This document shows, in pieces, positions 8,202 to 17,442 of a DNA stretch of 64,000 nt. Each line of letters begins with the position of its first letter. Within the stretch, counting starts at the first letter, position 1. A program made the translations under genes and the position numbers. Source of the stretch: Leptolinea sp964420995 (GTDB taxonomy: Bacteria; Chloroflexota; Anaerolineae; Anaerolineales; Anaerolineaceae); the NCBI GenBank assembly GCA_964420995.1, contig CAYQUX010000003.1, forward strand, positions 1 to 64,000, given 5' to 3'. The notes under the pieces were generated by a model that did not search any database, was not told the DNA's origin, and saw only the letters and a list, made by a program, of their open reading frames with translations.

Positions 8202-9446
8202 CTAACCCCACCATAGCAGAGCCAGCCCGGCAGCCAAGCGGCCAACCGACACTACCCATAATGCGATATGAAGGTTTGTCAGACTGCCCAGCAAAGGTCC
8301 TCCAATGGAACCGGTCAGTATTCCGGCATTAAAAACAAGGTTATACCAGGCAAGGTAGCCGGCTCGTCCGCCGGGGGGAGCGGCTTCCAATACATAGTTG
8401 TAGATCGTCCCACCGGCAAATCCCCAGGCGATGCCGCCAAAGCACGAGGCGATATAGTAAAGCAATGGACCTGTGCTCATGGCAAGAAACGCCGGGTAAA
8501 GGCTTAATAACGCGATCCCCAGTGCCAGGGCTTTTCGGTAACCAAACCGTCGGGTAAATCCTTCCAACCTTACAGATACAATGAACATCAGGATAAAAAA
8601 TAGTCCGGTCCCAATGCTGATCACCGAATCAGAGATATGGATCACATTGACCTGGTAGATGGGAAAAATGGCGATCCCCAGGTATTGCACAAAGTGAAAC
8701 ATAAAAAGCAAGCCGATCTTTGATCCGTAACGGCCTTTCAATACATCAAACCGTAAAAGCCCGCGAATCTTATCGCCGCGGGTTTCAATGTCAACCGGAA
8801 CCTGTTCAAAGGCGTGTTCCTCACGAAAGGCAGGTTTGACGAAATACAAATGCAGGGTGCTCAAAGCCGCACCGAGAAATCCTATTCCAAAAACAATTTG
8901 GTAGTTAAGGGGAAACTCGACCAGAGTTAATACCTGTCCGCAAATCAATGTGGACACGATAGTCGCGATGGAAAGAACCGCGTTTCTGATTCCAGCCACC
9001 CGGCCGCGATTTTCAACAGGGATTGAATCGGCAAAAAGGGCGTTTTGACTGATCGCCAGTGATGTCCCCGGGATGGACATGACAAACGTTATCAACAGTA
9101 TGGTGGTCATCTGGGTGGATTGCGCGAAAACCTGCGGGATAAGGATCATAAAACCATAAAACAATCGCTGCAAAATGGCAGAAAAGAATACAATGCGGTT
9201 CACTGACCGTCTGGCAAGGTAATGCCCGGCCGGCAACGCCACCAACAGGTTGACGATGGCCTGCGCCCCATTGATCATGCCCACCTGAAACGTGGATGCG
9301 CCAATCCTGGCCGCGTAGATGGCAAGAAAAGACAGCGTGCTGCCGGTTAATACACCGAACCAAAGCATGTCCATGTACAGATGGAGACTGTTGCGCGCCA
9401 GAGTATCACGCCGTGCACGAAGTACGGATAAATTAAAAGATTTCAT
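8202..9446 (-). CDS. Major facilitator superfamily transporter
   Basis: 414 residues with about twelve hydrophobic segments in two six-helix halves split by a hydrophilic loop near residues 200-230. The inter-helix motif between TM2 and TM3 reads GHYLARRSVNR, a degenerate form of the MFS G-x3-D-R-x-G-R-R signature; VENRGRVAGIRNAV resembles the motif between TM4 and TM5. The substrate is unknown. It is the first gene of the minus-strand run ending at yggT. A weak AGGT ribosome site lies just upstream. Confidence 0.85.
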   Translation of the reverse strand: MKSFNLSVLRARRDTLARNSLHLYMDMLWFGVLTGSTLSFLAIYAARIGASTFQVGMINGAQAIVNLLVALPAGHYLARRSVNRIVFFSAILQRLFYGFMILIPQVFAQSTQMTTILLITFVMSIPGTSLAISQNALFADSIPVENRGRVAGIRNAVLSIATIVSTLICGQVLTLVEFPLNYQIVFGIGFLGAALSTLHLYFVKPAFREEHAFEQVPVDIETRGDKIRGLLRFDVLKGRYGSKIGLLFMFHFVQYLGIAIFPIYQVNVIHISDSVISIGTGLFFILMFIVSVRLEGFTRRFGYRKALALGIALLSLYPAFLAMSTGPLLYYIASCFGGIAWGFAGGTIYNYVLEAAPPGGRAGYLAWYNLVFNAGILTGSIGGPLLGSLTNLHIALWVVSVGRLAAGLALLWWG

Positions 9447-9473
9447 CTAACTACCTGAAAGTACCGGACGTGA

Positions 9474-9500
9474 AGTATACCCTCACTGCCACGTTTATAA
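9474..9500 (-). promoter_or_regulatory. Possible promoter of the MFS-smpB-hutH-ccdA-yggT unit
   Basis: On the minus strand a TATACT -10-like hexamer covers 9474-9479, about 28 bases before the MFS start. A weak TTTATA -35-like hexamer lies 16 bases upstream of it. It is the only plausible promoter in the 105-bp divergent gap that faces this direction. The -35 match is poor, so the call is tentative. Confidence 0.3.
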
Positions 9501-9551
9501 AGCGGTTTGGTTATAATTCTTTTATTCGTCGTTTTATTGCTGGAGGAAGAC

Positions 9552-10490
9552 ATGCCGGAGGTAGCTGTTGCGTTGGGTGGTGGGGGAATTAAGGGTCTTG
9601 CGCATATCGGGGCGCTGCGCGGCTTGGAAAAACTGGGACTGACTGTCAAAGCGATTGCCGGCACAAGCGCCGGTGGCATCTGTGGCGCGGTCGCAGCCAA
9701 AGGTATCCCACTGGATAAGATTGAACAGCGGGTTATCCACCTCGATCAAAACGAATTTTTCAAGTTGAGTTTTTCCAACGCACCGGCTTTGCTGGATTTT
9801 TCCGGATTTGCCAGTGTACTGGTTGAAATGCTGGGTGACAGTTCATTCGAAGATCTTCCCATACCTTTTGCCTGCACGGCCGTGGATATTAAATCCTACC
9901 AGGAGGTGATCATCAGCAAAGGGAAATTGCTCGACGCTGTTCTGGCCACCATTGCCATTCCCGGCGTTTTTCCCCCGAAAGAAATGAGTGATTGCGTACT
10001 GGTCGATGGTGCCGTACTGGATCCTGTTCCGGTCAGTGTGGTGCGCTGGCTGGAACCCACATTGCCGGTGGTGGCTGTGGTACTCTCTCCCGCGCCGGAA
10101 GGCTGGGCGCATGTGCCTTCACCCGGGTTGGAAAGTGTTTCCATGCTACCCCGCCCGGTGGTGGAAACTTTTTCGAAGTTAAAGATTACGCAGATGTTGA
10201 ATATCTACACCACATCAATGGACATCAGCGCGCGGATGTTAACAGAGCTGCGCCTTCAAATCGACAAACCTGAAGTAATCCTTCGTCCAAAAGTGGATAA
10301 ATTCGATATTTTGGATAAAGTGGACGCCTCTGAATTGATCCAACTCGGTGAGGATGCCGTCAACGAGGCCAAAGACGACATTCTGCGCTCCTTGAATTGG
10401 CCGCAGGCCATATCCCGATACTTCCGCAAAGTGGATTTACCGGCGCGTCTGGTCGGTACAGGCGAACCGGAGGAAAGTGATGATGAATGA
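9552..10490 (+). CDS. Patatin-like phospholipase (RssA/NTE type)
   Basis: 312 residues from the ATG at 9552, chosen because GGAGGA lies 5 bases upstream; a longer frame starting at 9507 lacks such a site. It has the patatin oxyanion loop GGGGIKGLAHIG (9-20), nucleophile S39 in GTSAGG, and catalytic D152 in VDGAVLDP. These serine-aspartate dyad enzymes cleave acyl esters of membrane lipids. It is cytoplasmic, with no signal peptide. Its stop overlaps the start of the small membrane-protein gene (ATGA), and an alpha/beta hydrolase gene follows, suggesting a small lipid-ester operon. Confidence 0.9.
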   Translation: MPEVAVALGGGGIKGLAHIGALRGLEKLGLTVKAIAGTSAGGICGAVAAKGIPLDKIEQRVIHLDQNEFFKLSFSNAPALLDFSGFASVLVEMLGDSSFEDLPIPFACTAVDIKSYQEVIISKGKLLDAVLATIAIPGVFPPKEMSDCVLVDGAVLDPVPVSVVRWLEPTLPVVAVVLSPAPEGWAHVPSPGLESVSMLPRPVVETFSKLKITQMLNIYTTSMDISARMLTELRLQIDKPEVILRPKVDKFDILDKVDASELIQLGEDAVNEAKDDILRSLNWPQAISRYFRKVDLPARLVGTGEPEESDDE

Positions 10491-10714
10491 CAGATCTCAA
10501 GAAATACGATAACCAGACGATCACCCGGTTGATCGCCGGCGGTATCCTTATCGTCTTTATCCTCGGAGACGGTTTAATTTTCTTAATTTATGGACCAGAA
10601 GCCGCGGGAATGGGCTTGCTCTGTCTCGGGGCAGCCATGCTTCCCATTTTATTGATTATGCTGGTCATCTGGTTGATGGATTGGATAGTAAAACGTGCCA
10701 ATCGAAATTCTTGA
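10487..10714 (+). CDS. Small two-helix membrane protein, unknown function
   Basis: 75 residues with two hydrophobic segments (about 15-35 and 40-66) and a short charged tail VKRANRNS. I do not recognise a family. The start overlaps the patatin stop by 4 bases and its own end overlaps the esterase start by about 20 bases, so it is translated as part of that unit. It may anchor or assist one of the two neighbouring hydrolases (inference from position only). Confidence 0.6.
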   Translation: MTDLKKYDNQTITRLIAGGILIVFILGDGLIFLIYGPEAAGMGLLCLGAAMLPILLIMLVIWLMDWIVKRANRNS

Positions 10715-11348
10715 GAGAACATCCCTTGTTGAATCCAACGGTTGGGTGGCACGAGTGCATCCACCGAAGGGAGACTGGAACGGTCGCATAATCCTGCTGT
10801 TGCACGGCTGGACCGGCAATGAACAAACCATGTGGATCTTCGCCCGCAAATTTTCACCCGGTACCTGGATAATCGCGCCCCGTGGACCGCATAATTTGCC
10901 TGAGGGTGGTTACGCCTGGGCCGTGTCTCAAAAAGGCCGGTATCCCGATATTTCCCCCTTTTTGGACAGTGCCGATCAATTGCTGGAGCGGTTGCCAGTA
11001 TGGATTCCCGAATTTAAACCTGGCACCCGACTTGATCTCGTCGGGTTCAGTCAGGGCGCGGCGATGTGCTATTCACTTTGTCTGAAGACTTCACCAACAA
11101 AAATTGCCCCGCTTGCCGGTTACCTCCCGGAAGGATTTATTGCACGGATCGAAGACCGTTCACTATCACACCTGAAAGCGTTCATTGCTCATAATACCGA
11201 TGATGATCTTGTCAGTATTGAAGAGTCCAGAAAAGCCGCAGCCTTTCTAATCGGGAGAGGCGCGGCTGTTGAATTTTGCGAAGCCAACGGAGGGCATAAA
11301 GTCAGTCTGCCCTGCTTCAACCGCTATGATGCGTTTATGATCGATTAG
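10695..11348 (+). CDS. Alpha/beta hydrolase (carboxylesterase/phospholipase type)
   Basis: 217 residues. Features of the small carboxylesterase/acyl-protein-thioesterase group: LLLHGWTGNE oxyanion loop (35-43), nucleophile S119 in VGFSQGAAM, an acid in HNTDDDLV (about 175), and catalytic His in NGGHKVS (about 206). The start is read as GTG at 10695 inside the end of the previous gene, giving coupled translation. The substrate is unknown; next to a patatin it may act on lipid esters. It converges with the SH3-protein gene, overlapping it by four bases at the stops. Confidence 0.85.
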   Translation: MPIEILERTSLVESNGWVARVHPPKGDWNGRIILLLHGWTGNEQTMWIFARKFSPGTWIIAPRGPHNLPEGGYAWAVSQKGRYPDISPFLDSADQLLERLPVWIPEFKPGTRLDLVGFSQGAAMCYSLCLKTSPTKIAPLAGYLPEGFIARIEDRSLSHLKAFIAHNTDDDLVSIEESRKAAAFLIGRGAAVEFCEANGGHKVSLPCFNRYDAFMID

Positions 11349-11974
11349 CGGCGCTGCGTAAACGAAACCACACCCAGCAACGCTCCTACCGTGATTAGAG
11401 AGATGATGATCAAACCAGGAGGGACGCCGCCACCTGCGCTGGACTCAACTGCCGTGAAAGTGGGTATCTGTAGAGGCGGGGGAGGGGTAAATGTTGGCAG
11501 CCGGGTGGGCACACTGGTCACAATGAACTGAGCGGCCAGTGTCGGGTTGATGGTGGAGGTTTGCAATGGTGTGGGTGTCGGTGGTGGTTCAACAATCTCG
11601 AGCACACTCCCGGGAACCAGATCCACCAATGGGGCGTATAACCAGGCTGTACCTCCTTCAACACCCGGGTAATCGACCAGTATCCATTCACCACCAGGGG
11701 ATTTCCCTTTCGCTGGAATGACCTGCCCAGCAAGCAATACACCAACTTTGGGATACAGCGTACCGGGACCGGACCGTACATTGATCTGTTCCTGGTCCAT
11801 TTTGACGGTGACCGCCGCGCCCATGGCCGTGCTGGTCACCGTTGGAATGGAACCCGTAGGCATTTGAGGGAATCCACTGGCCATCACCGGCGTCAACCGG
11901 GACGGAAAAAATGCGGCCATCATGCTAATTAATGCGCCGGCAGCAAGTGCCCACCGGAAAATTTTTCTATTCAT
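11345..11974 (-). CDS. Exported SH3b-domain protein with C-terminal membrane anchor
   Basis: 209 residues. An N-terminal signal segment (about 7-26) is followed by an SH3b domain (about 55-115; motif INVRSGPGTLYPKVGVLLAGQ). A Pro/Thr-rich stretch with TPTPL comes next (135-185), then a C-terminal membrane helix (about 186-205) ending in TQRR. Bacterial SH3b domains bind peptidoglycan or other wall polymers. The protein therefore probably sits on the outer face of the membrane. No catalytic domain is present, so it may be a structural or adaptor protein. Confidence 0.75.
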   Translation of the reverse strand: MNRKIFRWALAAGALISMMAAFFPSRLTPVMASGFPQMPTGSIPTVTSTAMGAAVTVKMDQEQINVRSGPGTLYPKVGVLLAGQVIPAKGKSPGGEWILVDYPGVEGGTAWLYAPLVDLVPGSVLEIVEPPPTPTPLQTSTINPTLAAQFIVTSVPTRLPTFTPPPPLQIPTFTAVESSAGGGVPPGLIIISLITVGALLGVVSFTQRR

Positions 11975-12065
11975 AGACTCTCACAACCACAAATCCAGAT
12001 ACTGCGTATATAATTAGAGATCATAAATATCAAATCTTTTTAACCGGGCTGATTATAACCTAAAG

Positions 12066-12659
12066 ATGGACCAGAAAATTTACCACGGAACAATAACACC
12101 GGAAGATATTGCCTATGTGCTTGACGCGCAATTTAATCGCGGAGCATATAAAGTGATGCGGCAAGGATCAAATGACCAGCTTGCCGTTCAAATTGCCAAT
12201 AATGAGACCATGTCAGGCGGGCAAACCGCCCTTACAGTGATTATTCAAAAAGTGGAAGATGGTGTCTCCATCAAAATAGGTCAGCAGGCCTTATTTGGTG
12301 TAGCCGCCAGTCTGGGTTTTTCAATTTTTACGGCACTGCGTAATCCATGGAGTTTGCTGGGCCGGCTCGATGATATCGCTACAGATATTGAATCCCTAAA
12401 CCTCAGCCAGCAGGTGTGGGACACAATCGACTCCTACGCCCGTTCCGTAGGTGCCAGCCAGGAGATCTCTGAACGTCTGCGCCGCCTGGTATGTGATTAT
12501 TGCGGCAGCGCGAATCCGGTCGGCGAATCCAACTGTGTGGCCTGCGGCGCCCCTCTCGGCAGGTTGCAGCCTAAAACCTGCGGAAAATGCGGCTATGTCC
12601 TTAAAGCGGATGAAAAATTTTGCCCCAATTGCGGTGCTGCGGTCTATCCCGGCACCTAG
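12066..12659 (+). CDS. Double zinc-ribbon protein with unknown N-terminal domain
   Basis: 197 residues. The last 56 residues hold two zinc ribbons: CDYC...CVAC, then CGKC...CPNC. Residues 1-140 form an unrecognised mixed alpha/beta domain with a GQQALFGVAASLGFSIFTALRNP hydrophobic stretch near 75-97. That stretch could be amphipathic or membrane-associated. Proteins of this layout are frequent in Chloroflexota but have no known function. It stops overlapping the zwf stop on the other strand. A TATAAT lies at 12009-12014 without a convincing -35. Confidence 0.7.
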   Translation: MDQKIYHGTITPEDIAYVLDAQFNRGAYKVMRQGSNDQLAVQIANNETMSGGQTALTVIIQKVEDGVSIKIGQQALFGVAASLGFSIFTALRNPWSLLGRLDDIATDIESLNLSQQVWDTIDSYARSVGASQEISERLRRLVCDYCGSANPVGESNCVACGAPLGRLQPKTCGKCGYVLKADEKFCPNCGAAVYPGT

Positions 12660-14164
12660 GTGTTAACCTCCGGCTCCCGCCATTTTCTTCCGTTTGAGCC
12701 GATAAAATCATCCACCCCCGGCGGCCCCCAGGTGCCGGCTTCGTAGACCGGCAGGTTCTTGACCGGATTGTCCTTCCAGGCATTCAAAATGGAATCGGTG
12801 AATATCCAGGCGGCAATGACCTCATCAGACCGGGTAAACAACGTGGCGTCACCTGCCAGGCAATCCTGCAAAAGCCTCACATATGCTTCCGGAGGATTAC
12901 CGCCAAAGGCCTGTCGGTAGTTGAATTCCATACGCGCCGGGGCGATCTGATTTATGGCCCCCGGCCGTTTCGCGCCAAAAGTCAAAGTGATGCCTTCGTC
13001 AGGTTGAAGATTCAAAACCAGCACATTGGGCGCGGAGCCGGCTATATTTTGCCAGTTGAACAAAGGTAATGGTACCTGCTTGAAATGAATGGCAATTTCT
13101 GTGAGAAACGCGGGCATGCGTTTCCCGGAGCGCACATAAAACGGCACACCCGCCCATCGCCAGTTATCCACAAAGAGACGCGCGGCCATGAATGTTTCCG
13201 TTACCGATGATGACGAAACACCGGCTTCATCTTTATATCCGATCACCCGCTGGTCGTCGATCAACCCCGAGGCATATTGCGCCCGGTATGTGTGCGTTAG
13301 AACATCACCACCCGTCATTGGTTTTAATGAACGCAAGATCTTTACCTTTTCATCCCGCACACTCTTATCATTGAAAGCGACCGGCGCTTCCATGGCTGTC
13401 AGACTCAGCAATTGCAGCAGGTGGTTCTGGAATATGTCCCTGATCACCCCGGCCTGTTCATAATATCCAGCACGGGTACCCACCCCATTCTTTTCCGCCA
13501 CAGTGATCTGTACATGATCAACGTAATGGTTATTCCAAAGCGGTTCAAAAATTCCATTCGCGAAACGGAAGACCAGAATATTCTGGACGGTTTCTTTTCC
13601 GAGATAGTGATCTATGCGAAATACCTGGTTTTCCTGAAAAACAGAATGTACCACTTCATCCAGGTGGACGGCGGATTCAAGGTCGCGGCCGTATGGTTTT
13701 TCAATCACGATTCGCGTCCACCCGCCCTGCCGCTTCATCAGGCTGCTATTGCCGATGTTCGTTACGATGTCTTCATAAACATCAGGAGGTGTTGCCAGAT
13801 AAAAAAGCACATTACAAATCTCGCGGTCATCCAAAAAACGTGACAGTTGTTCATATCCTTTTGGATCGGCAAAATCAGAGGAAATGTATGCCGCGTTAGA
13901 GAGTGTCTTTTGAACAACCGTCTGATCCACGGGTTTCTTCTGGGCATACAGGTTGATTCCTTCGGCAAGATTCTGAATGAGAACGTCATCTGTCCAATCC
14001 CGGCGTGCAAACCCTACAATATGAAATTGAGAAGGCAAACGGTTCACGGCAGACAGTTCATAAATGGCAGGTATCAATTTCCGGCGGGTAAGGTCGCCAG
14101 TTACCCCAAAGATAACAAACGCCGTTGCCCCTGTTTCCTGACAGCTTTGATATTCATCAGACAT
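12656..14164 (-). CDS. zwf: Glucose-6-phosphate 1-dehydrogenase
   Basis: 502 residues, typical length. It oxidises glucose 6-phosphate to 6-phosphogluconolactone with NAD(P)+, feeding the oxidative pentose-phosphate pathway. Nucleotide-binding motif FGVTGDLTRRKLIPAIY begins at residue 19; the active-site peptide RIDHYLGKE lies at 183-191, and EKPYGRDL at 155-162. No gnd, pgl or opcA adjoins it. It is transcribed away from the P1 peptidase gene. Confidence 0.95.
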   Translation of the reverse strand: MSDEYQSCQETGATAFVIFGVTGDLTRRKLIPAIYELSAVNRLPSQFHIVGFARRDWTDDVLIQNLAEGINLYAQKKPVDQTVVQKTLSNAAYISSDFADPKGYEQLSRFLDDREICNVLFYLATPPDVYEDIVTNIGNSSLMKRQGGWTRIVIEKPYGRDLESAVHLDEVVHSVFQENQVFRIDHYLGKETVQNILVFRFANGIFEPLWNNHYVDHVQITVAEKNGVGTRAGYYEQAGVIRDIFQNHLLQLLSLTAMEAPVAFNDKSVRDEKVKILRSLKPMTGGDVLTHTYRAQYASGLIDDQRVIGYKDEAGVSSSSVTETFMAARLFVDNWRWAGVPFYVRSGKRMPAFLTEIAIHFKQVPLPLFNWQNIAGSAPNVLVLNLQPDEGITLTFGAKRPGAINQIAPARMEFNYRQAFGGNPPEAYVRLLQDCLAGDATLFTRSDEVIAAWIFTDSILNAWKDNPVKNLPVYEAGTWGPPGVDDFIGSNGRKWREPEVNT

Positions 14165-14258
14165 AGTATTCTTCCCTGTTTTAGTTAATCATTTCAAAAG
14201 GATAATTCCTGTTGAGATGATTATATAATCTTCATAAATCAATTTATATACACAGGAC

Positions 14259-15266
14259 ATGAAAATGAGCGAATTGCATAACCTGCTGACAGATATCGAT
14301 GGAATTAAAGTTGGCCACGCCCAGGACACCGACGCGCTGACCGGCTGTACTGTGGTTTTGATCGAGAAAGGCGCGGTGGGCGGTGTGGATCAACGCGGCG
14401 GCGCACCCGGCACGCGTGAAACAGACCTGTTGCGCCCCATGCACATGGTGGACAAGGTTCACGGCATCCTGCTCACAGGCGGGTCGGCGTTTGGATTGGA
14501 TGCCGCCACCGGGGTTATGAAGTACCTGGAAGAACATGGAATCGGATTCAATTCGGGTGTGGTTCGGGTACCCATTGTTCCGGCAGCCGTCTTATTTGAC
14601 CTGGGCATCGGCAATCCCTCCATTCGTCCTGACGCGGCCATGGGTTACCAGGCCTGCCAGAACGCGGCATCCGGCGAATTCGCGCAGGGAAATGTTGGCG
14701 CGGGGACAGGTGCCACGGTGGGAAAAATCCTTGGCATGAAACAGGCCATGAAATCCGGTATCGGTTCAGCCAGTCTGGATATTGGCGGCGGGGTGATTGT
14801 CAGCGCATTGGTCGCGGTAAATGCCTTTGGCGATGTGGTCGATCCGCAAAACCGACAGATTCTGGCCGGCGCTCGGCCGATACAGGCAGGTCCCATTTCA
14901 ATTGGTGGCAAAGATCAATTTGCAGACACACTGGAGATCATGAAAAGTTTTGCCGGGCGCACGATCATGAGTTTTGCCTCTTCGGCTTCAAATACGGTGA
15001 TCGGAGTGATCGCCACAAACGCGGACTTCAACAAGGAAGAAGCCAACAAACTGGCCCAGGTGGCACATAATGGACTGGCTCTGTCCATCCGCCCGGCGCA
15101 TACCATGTTTGACGGTGATACGATCTTCGCGGTGGCCACAGGCAAACATCGGGCAGATATCAATATCGTCGGCGCATTTGCGGCAGAAGTCATGGCCGAC
15201 GCTGTGCTCAACGCGGTTCGCCATGCCATGCCTGCCGGAGGATTACCGGCAGCAGACAACCCGTAA
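14259..15266 (+). CDS. P1 family peptidase (DmpA/NylC-type Ntn hydrolase)
   Basis: 335 residues of the self-processing P1 family (aminopeptidase DmpA, beta-peptidyl aminopeptidase, 6-aminohexanoate oligomer hydrolase). The predicted autocleavage site is before T246 in SASNTVIGVIATNA, which would become the N-terminal nucleophile. GGAPGTRETDLL, LLTGGSAFGLDAATGV and HTMFDGDTIFAVATG are family motifs. A threonine nucleophile resembles the NylC side of the family. An AGGA lies 7 bases before an in-frame ATG at 14265, which may be the true start. The physiological substrate is unknown. Confidence 0.9.
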   Translation: MKMSELHNLLTDIDGIKVGHAQDTDALTGCTVVLIEKGAVGGVDQRGGAPGTRETDLLRPMHMVDKVHGILLTGGSAFGLDAATGVMKYLEEHGIGFNSGVVRVPIVPAAVLFDLGIGNPSIRPDAAMGYQACQNAASGEFAQGNVGAGTGATVGKILGMKQAMKSGIGSASLDIGGGVIVSALVAVNAFGDVVDPQNRQILAGARPIQAGPISIGGKDQFADTLEIMKSFAGRTIMSFASSASNTVIGVIATNADFNKEEANKLAQVAHNGLALSIRPAHTMFDGDTIFAVATGKHRADINIVGAFAAEVMADAVLNAVRHAMPAGGLPAADNP

Positions 15267-15360
15267 CATTAATATTTTTTAATAATTCCAAAATATCGAC
15301 TATAATTGCGTTTAGAAAACGTTCGTTCACCAATTAACGCGATCGCGAAAGGATAACGAA

Positions 15361-16209
15361 ATGGTCCAGATAATCGCAGATACCGTGTGCAGTCTTCCTG
15401 TTCCACGGGCCAAAGAACTTGGTATTCCGTTTCTGCCGCAAATTGTCATTTTTGGAAATGACTCGTACCGTGATGATACGGAGATGGATTCGGATGCGTT
15501 CTTAAAAAAACTGACAACATCCAGCCAGCTTCCCAAAACAGCCGCACCGCCGCCGGAATTATACCGGCCATATTATCAAAAATTAAAGGACGAGAATATA
15601 CCGGGGATTGTTATGGCACCTTCCGCCAAATTGAGTGGTACGGTGCGCAGCGCGGAAGTAGCGGCGATGGAATTTCCGGGTGTCGATATCCGTGTGTTGG
15701 ATACTCAATCCATAGCCGGTGGTCTCGGTGAATTGGTGTTAATTGCGGACAGATTGGCCAAACAGGGCATGGATGTTGATACCCTGATGAAGACGATGAC
15801 TGATTATTCAGCTCGCAGCCGAACGTTCTTCATGGTGGAAACATTGGAATACCTGTATAAAGGTGGCCGCATTGGTGGAGCCTCGGCGTTGTTTGGTTCT
15901 ATTTTGCAGGTTAAGCCCATTCTTACCCTTGTGGATGGAAAAACTGAATCGTTTGATAAACAACGCACGAAAAAGAAAGCTCTTGACCGCATCATCGAGA
16001 TAGTGGCCAGTGAATGTCCAAAATCAGTCGATGGGCATTTGTGTATTTCCCATAAGGGCGCGCTTGAAGAAGACATCGCTTTCCTTGTGGATAATTTTAA
16101 AAAGAATCAGGGAATAGCGGATGTCCCGGTTTACAATCTCCCGCCAGCCATTCTGACTCACGCCGGTCCTGGCGCCATTGCAGTCAGCTTTATCGTTGCA
16201 GAACAATAA
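15361..16209 (+). CDS. DegV family fatty-acid-binding protein
   Basis: 282 residues, normal for DegV/FakB. Family motifs: an N-terminal IIADTVCSLP in place of the usual DS(T/A) start, SAKLSGTVRSAEVAA, DTQSIAGGLGELV and the strongly conserved TLEYLYKGGRIGGASALFGSILQVKPILTL. These proteins bind a fatty acid and present it to a FakA-type kinase. No FakA is in the window. A good AAAGGA ribosome site precedes the ATG, and a TATAAT lies at 15301-15306. The gene ends 12 bases before a strong bidirectional terminator. Confidence 0.9.
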   Translation: MVQIIADTVCSLPVPRAKELGIPFLPQIVIFGNDSYRDDTEMDSDAFLKKLTTSSQLPKTAAPPPELYRPYYQKLKDENIPGIVMAPSAKLSGTVRSAEVAAMEFPGVDIRVLDTQSIAGGLGELVLIADRLAKQGMDVDTLMKTMTDYSARSRTFFMVETLEYLYKGGRIGGASALFGSILQVKPILTLVDGKTESFDKQRTKKKALDRIIEIVASECPKSVDGHLCISHKGALEEDIAFLVDNFKKNQGIADVPVYNLPPAILTHAGPGAIAVSFIVAEQ

Positions 16210-16220
16210 CAGGAAGAACC

Positions 16221-16253
16221 AAAAAGAGCCTGGCATCCACCCGGGCTCTTTTT
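16221..16253. terminator. Bidirectional intrinsic terminator between degV-like and alcohol dehydrogenase genes
   Basis: A 13-bp stem (16221-16233 with 16241-16253, one T-G pair) closes a 7-base loop. It has an A-run on the left arm and a T-run on the right, so it can end transcription from either side. It lies exactly between the two convergent stops. Confidence 0.85.
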
Positions 16254-16275
16254 ATATTCTTTGTTAAAGTAAGTC

Positions 16276-17442
16276 TCAGAGGGCTGCAGTGAGAATTTGG
16301 GTAAGTTCTTCCACTGTGAGCGAAATCGGATTGGCTTTCATGCTGCTGGCTTTTTGCGCCTTTTCAATGATCAGCGGAAATTCTTCGCGGGGAATACCAT
16401 AGTCTGATAACCGCGGTATCTTCAGATCACGCACCAGGTTTGACAGCCAATCCGCCCCATCCTGTCCAGCGGCGTATGGATTCCCGGTCAACAACCGGGC
16501 CACCTCAACAAACCTCCCCTGTGTTTCACTCTGGGGCATGCGTTGTTCAACGGCTTTCATATTAATGCGAAACACTTCGGGCAACAGGATGCCGCAAATG
16601 GCGCCATGCGGCACATCATACATACCTCCCAGTGGGGCGGCAAAGCCGTGTACGGCGCCCAGCCCGGCATTTGTCAGCGCGAGTCCGCCATACAGGCTGG
16701 TCAGGCTGAGATCAACCCTTGCGTCTGCGTCCTGTGGGTTGTGAAACGCTTTCTTCAATGATCTCGCACTGCGTGATATACCATCCCGGCAGATCACATC
16801 CATTAGAGGGTTATGTTTGCTTGAAAGATATGGTTCAATGACCTGTGTAAGGGCGTCAAGACCGGTGTAGGCAGTCACCTGCGGTGGCAGGCTGAAGGTT
16901 AATTGCGGATCAATAATCGCCAGTCTCGGTAGAACATAATTAGACCGCAGACTGACCTTTACTTTCTTTTCCGGCACAGCCAGAACAGCATTACGGGTGA
17001 CCTCAGCTCCGGTGCCGGCCGTTGTTGGAATAGCCACGCATGGTGCAGCCGGAAGGGTTAGCGGCTGGTTCTTTCCCACTACCTCCAGGTAATCCAGCAA
17101 TTCCCCCGAATTGGTTAACATGGCGGCTGTCGCTTTTCCGGCATCCAGCACACTTCCTCCCCCAAATGCCAGCACAAATTCGCATTTTTCCGCCCGCGCC
17201 TGATCGACCATTTTCTGAACCATTTGTATGGAAGGTTCGTGGTCAACAATTGACTCAATAAAGGATATGCCGTTTATTTTTATGGCATCAATCACCGGTT
17301 CCAAAGGTGATCCAGCTGGCGCGTGTACGAGTAACGCTTTTTGCCCAAATTGAGCGGCTGCTTTCATTCCCTCCCCCAGGCAGCCATTACCAAAAATAAT
17401 GCGTGGAGAGGTTACAAATTCAAAGGAATTCATGAAGCCCAT
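16276..17442 (-). CDS. Iron-type (group III) alcohol dehydrogenase family protein
   Basis: 388 residues. NAD(P)-binding GGGSVLDAGKA (94-104) and TTAGTGAEVT (140-149) are present. Metal-site residues D196, H265 and H279 are in place (GLDALT, VHGFAAPLGG, VPHGAICGILLP), but the second ligand, normally His in DALTH, is Gln200. This variant is seen in a subgroup of the family and may change metal use. It would reduce an aldehyde or ketone, or oxidise an alcohol; the substrate is unknown. An alternative ATG at 17433 overlaps the stop of the preceding ABM gene. Confidence 0.88.
   Translation of the reverse strand: MGFMNSFEFVTSPRIIFGNGCLGEGMKAAAQFGQKALLVHAPAGSPLEPVIDAIKINGISFIESIVDHEPSIQMVQKMVDQARAEKCEFVLAFGGGSVLDAGKATAAMLTNSGELLDYLEVVGKNQPLTLPAAPCVAIPTTAGTGAEVTRNAVLAVPEKKVKVSLRSNYVLPRLAIIDPQLTFSLPPQVTAYTGLDALTQVIEPYLSSKHNPLMDVICRDGISRSARSLKKAFHNPQDADARVDLSLTSLYGGLALTNAGLGAVHGFAAPLGGMYDVPHGAICGILLPEVFRINMKAVEQRMPQSETQGRFVEVARLLTGNPYAAGQDGADWLSNLVRDLKIPRLSDYGIPREEFPLIIEKAQKASSMKANPISLTVEELTQILTAAL

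Noticed and set aside
14221..14232. Symmetric ATTATATAAT in the zwf/P1-peptidase gap as a divergent promoter
   Set aside because: It offers a -10 on both strands but no acceptable -35 at 16-18 bases on either side.
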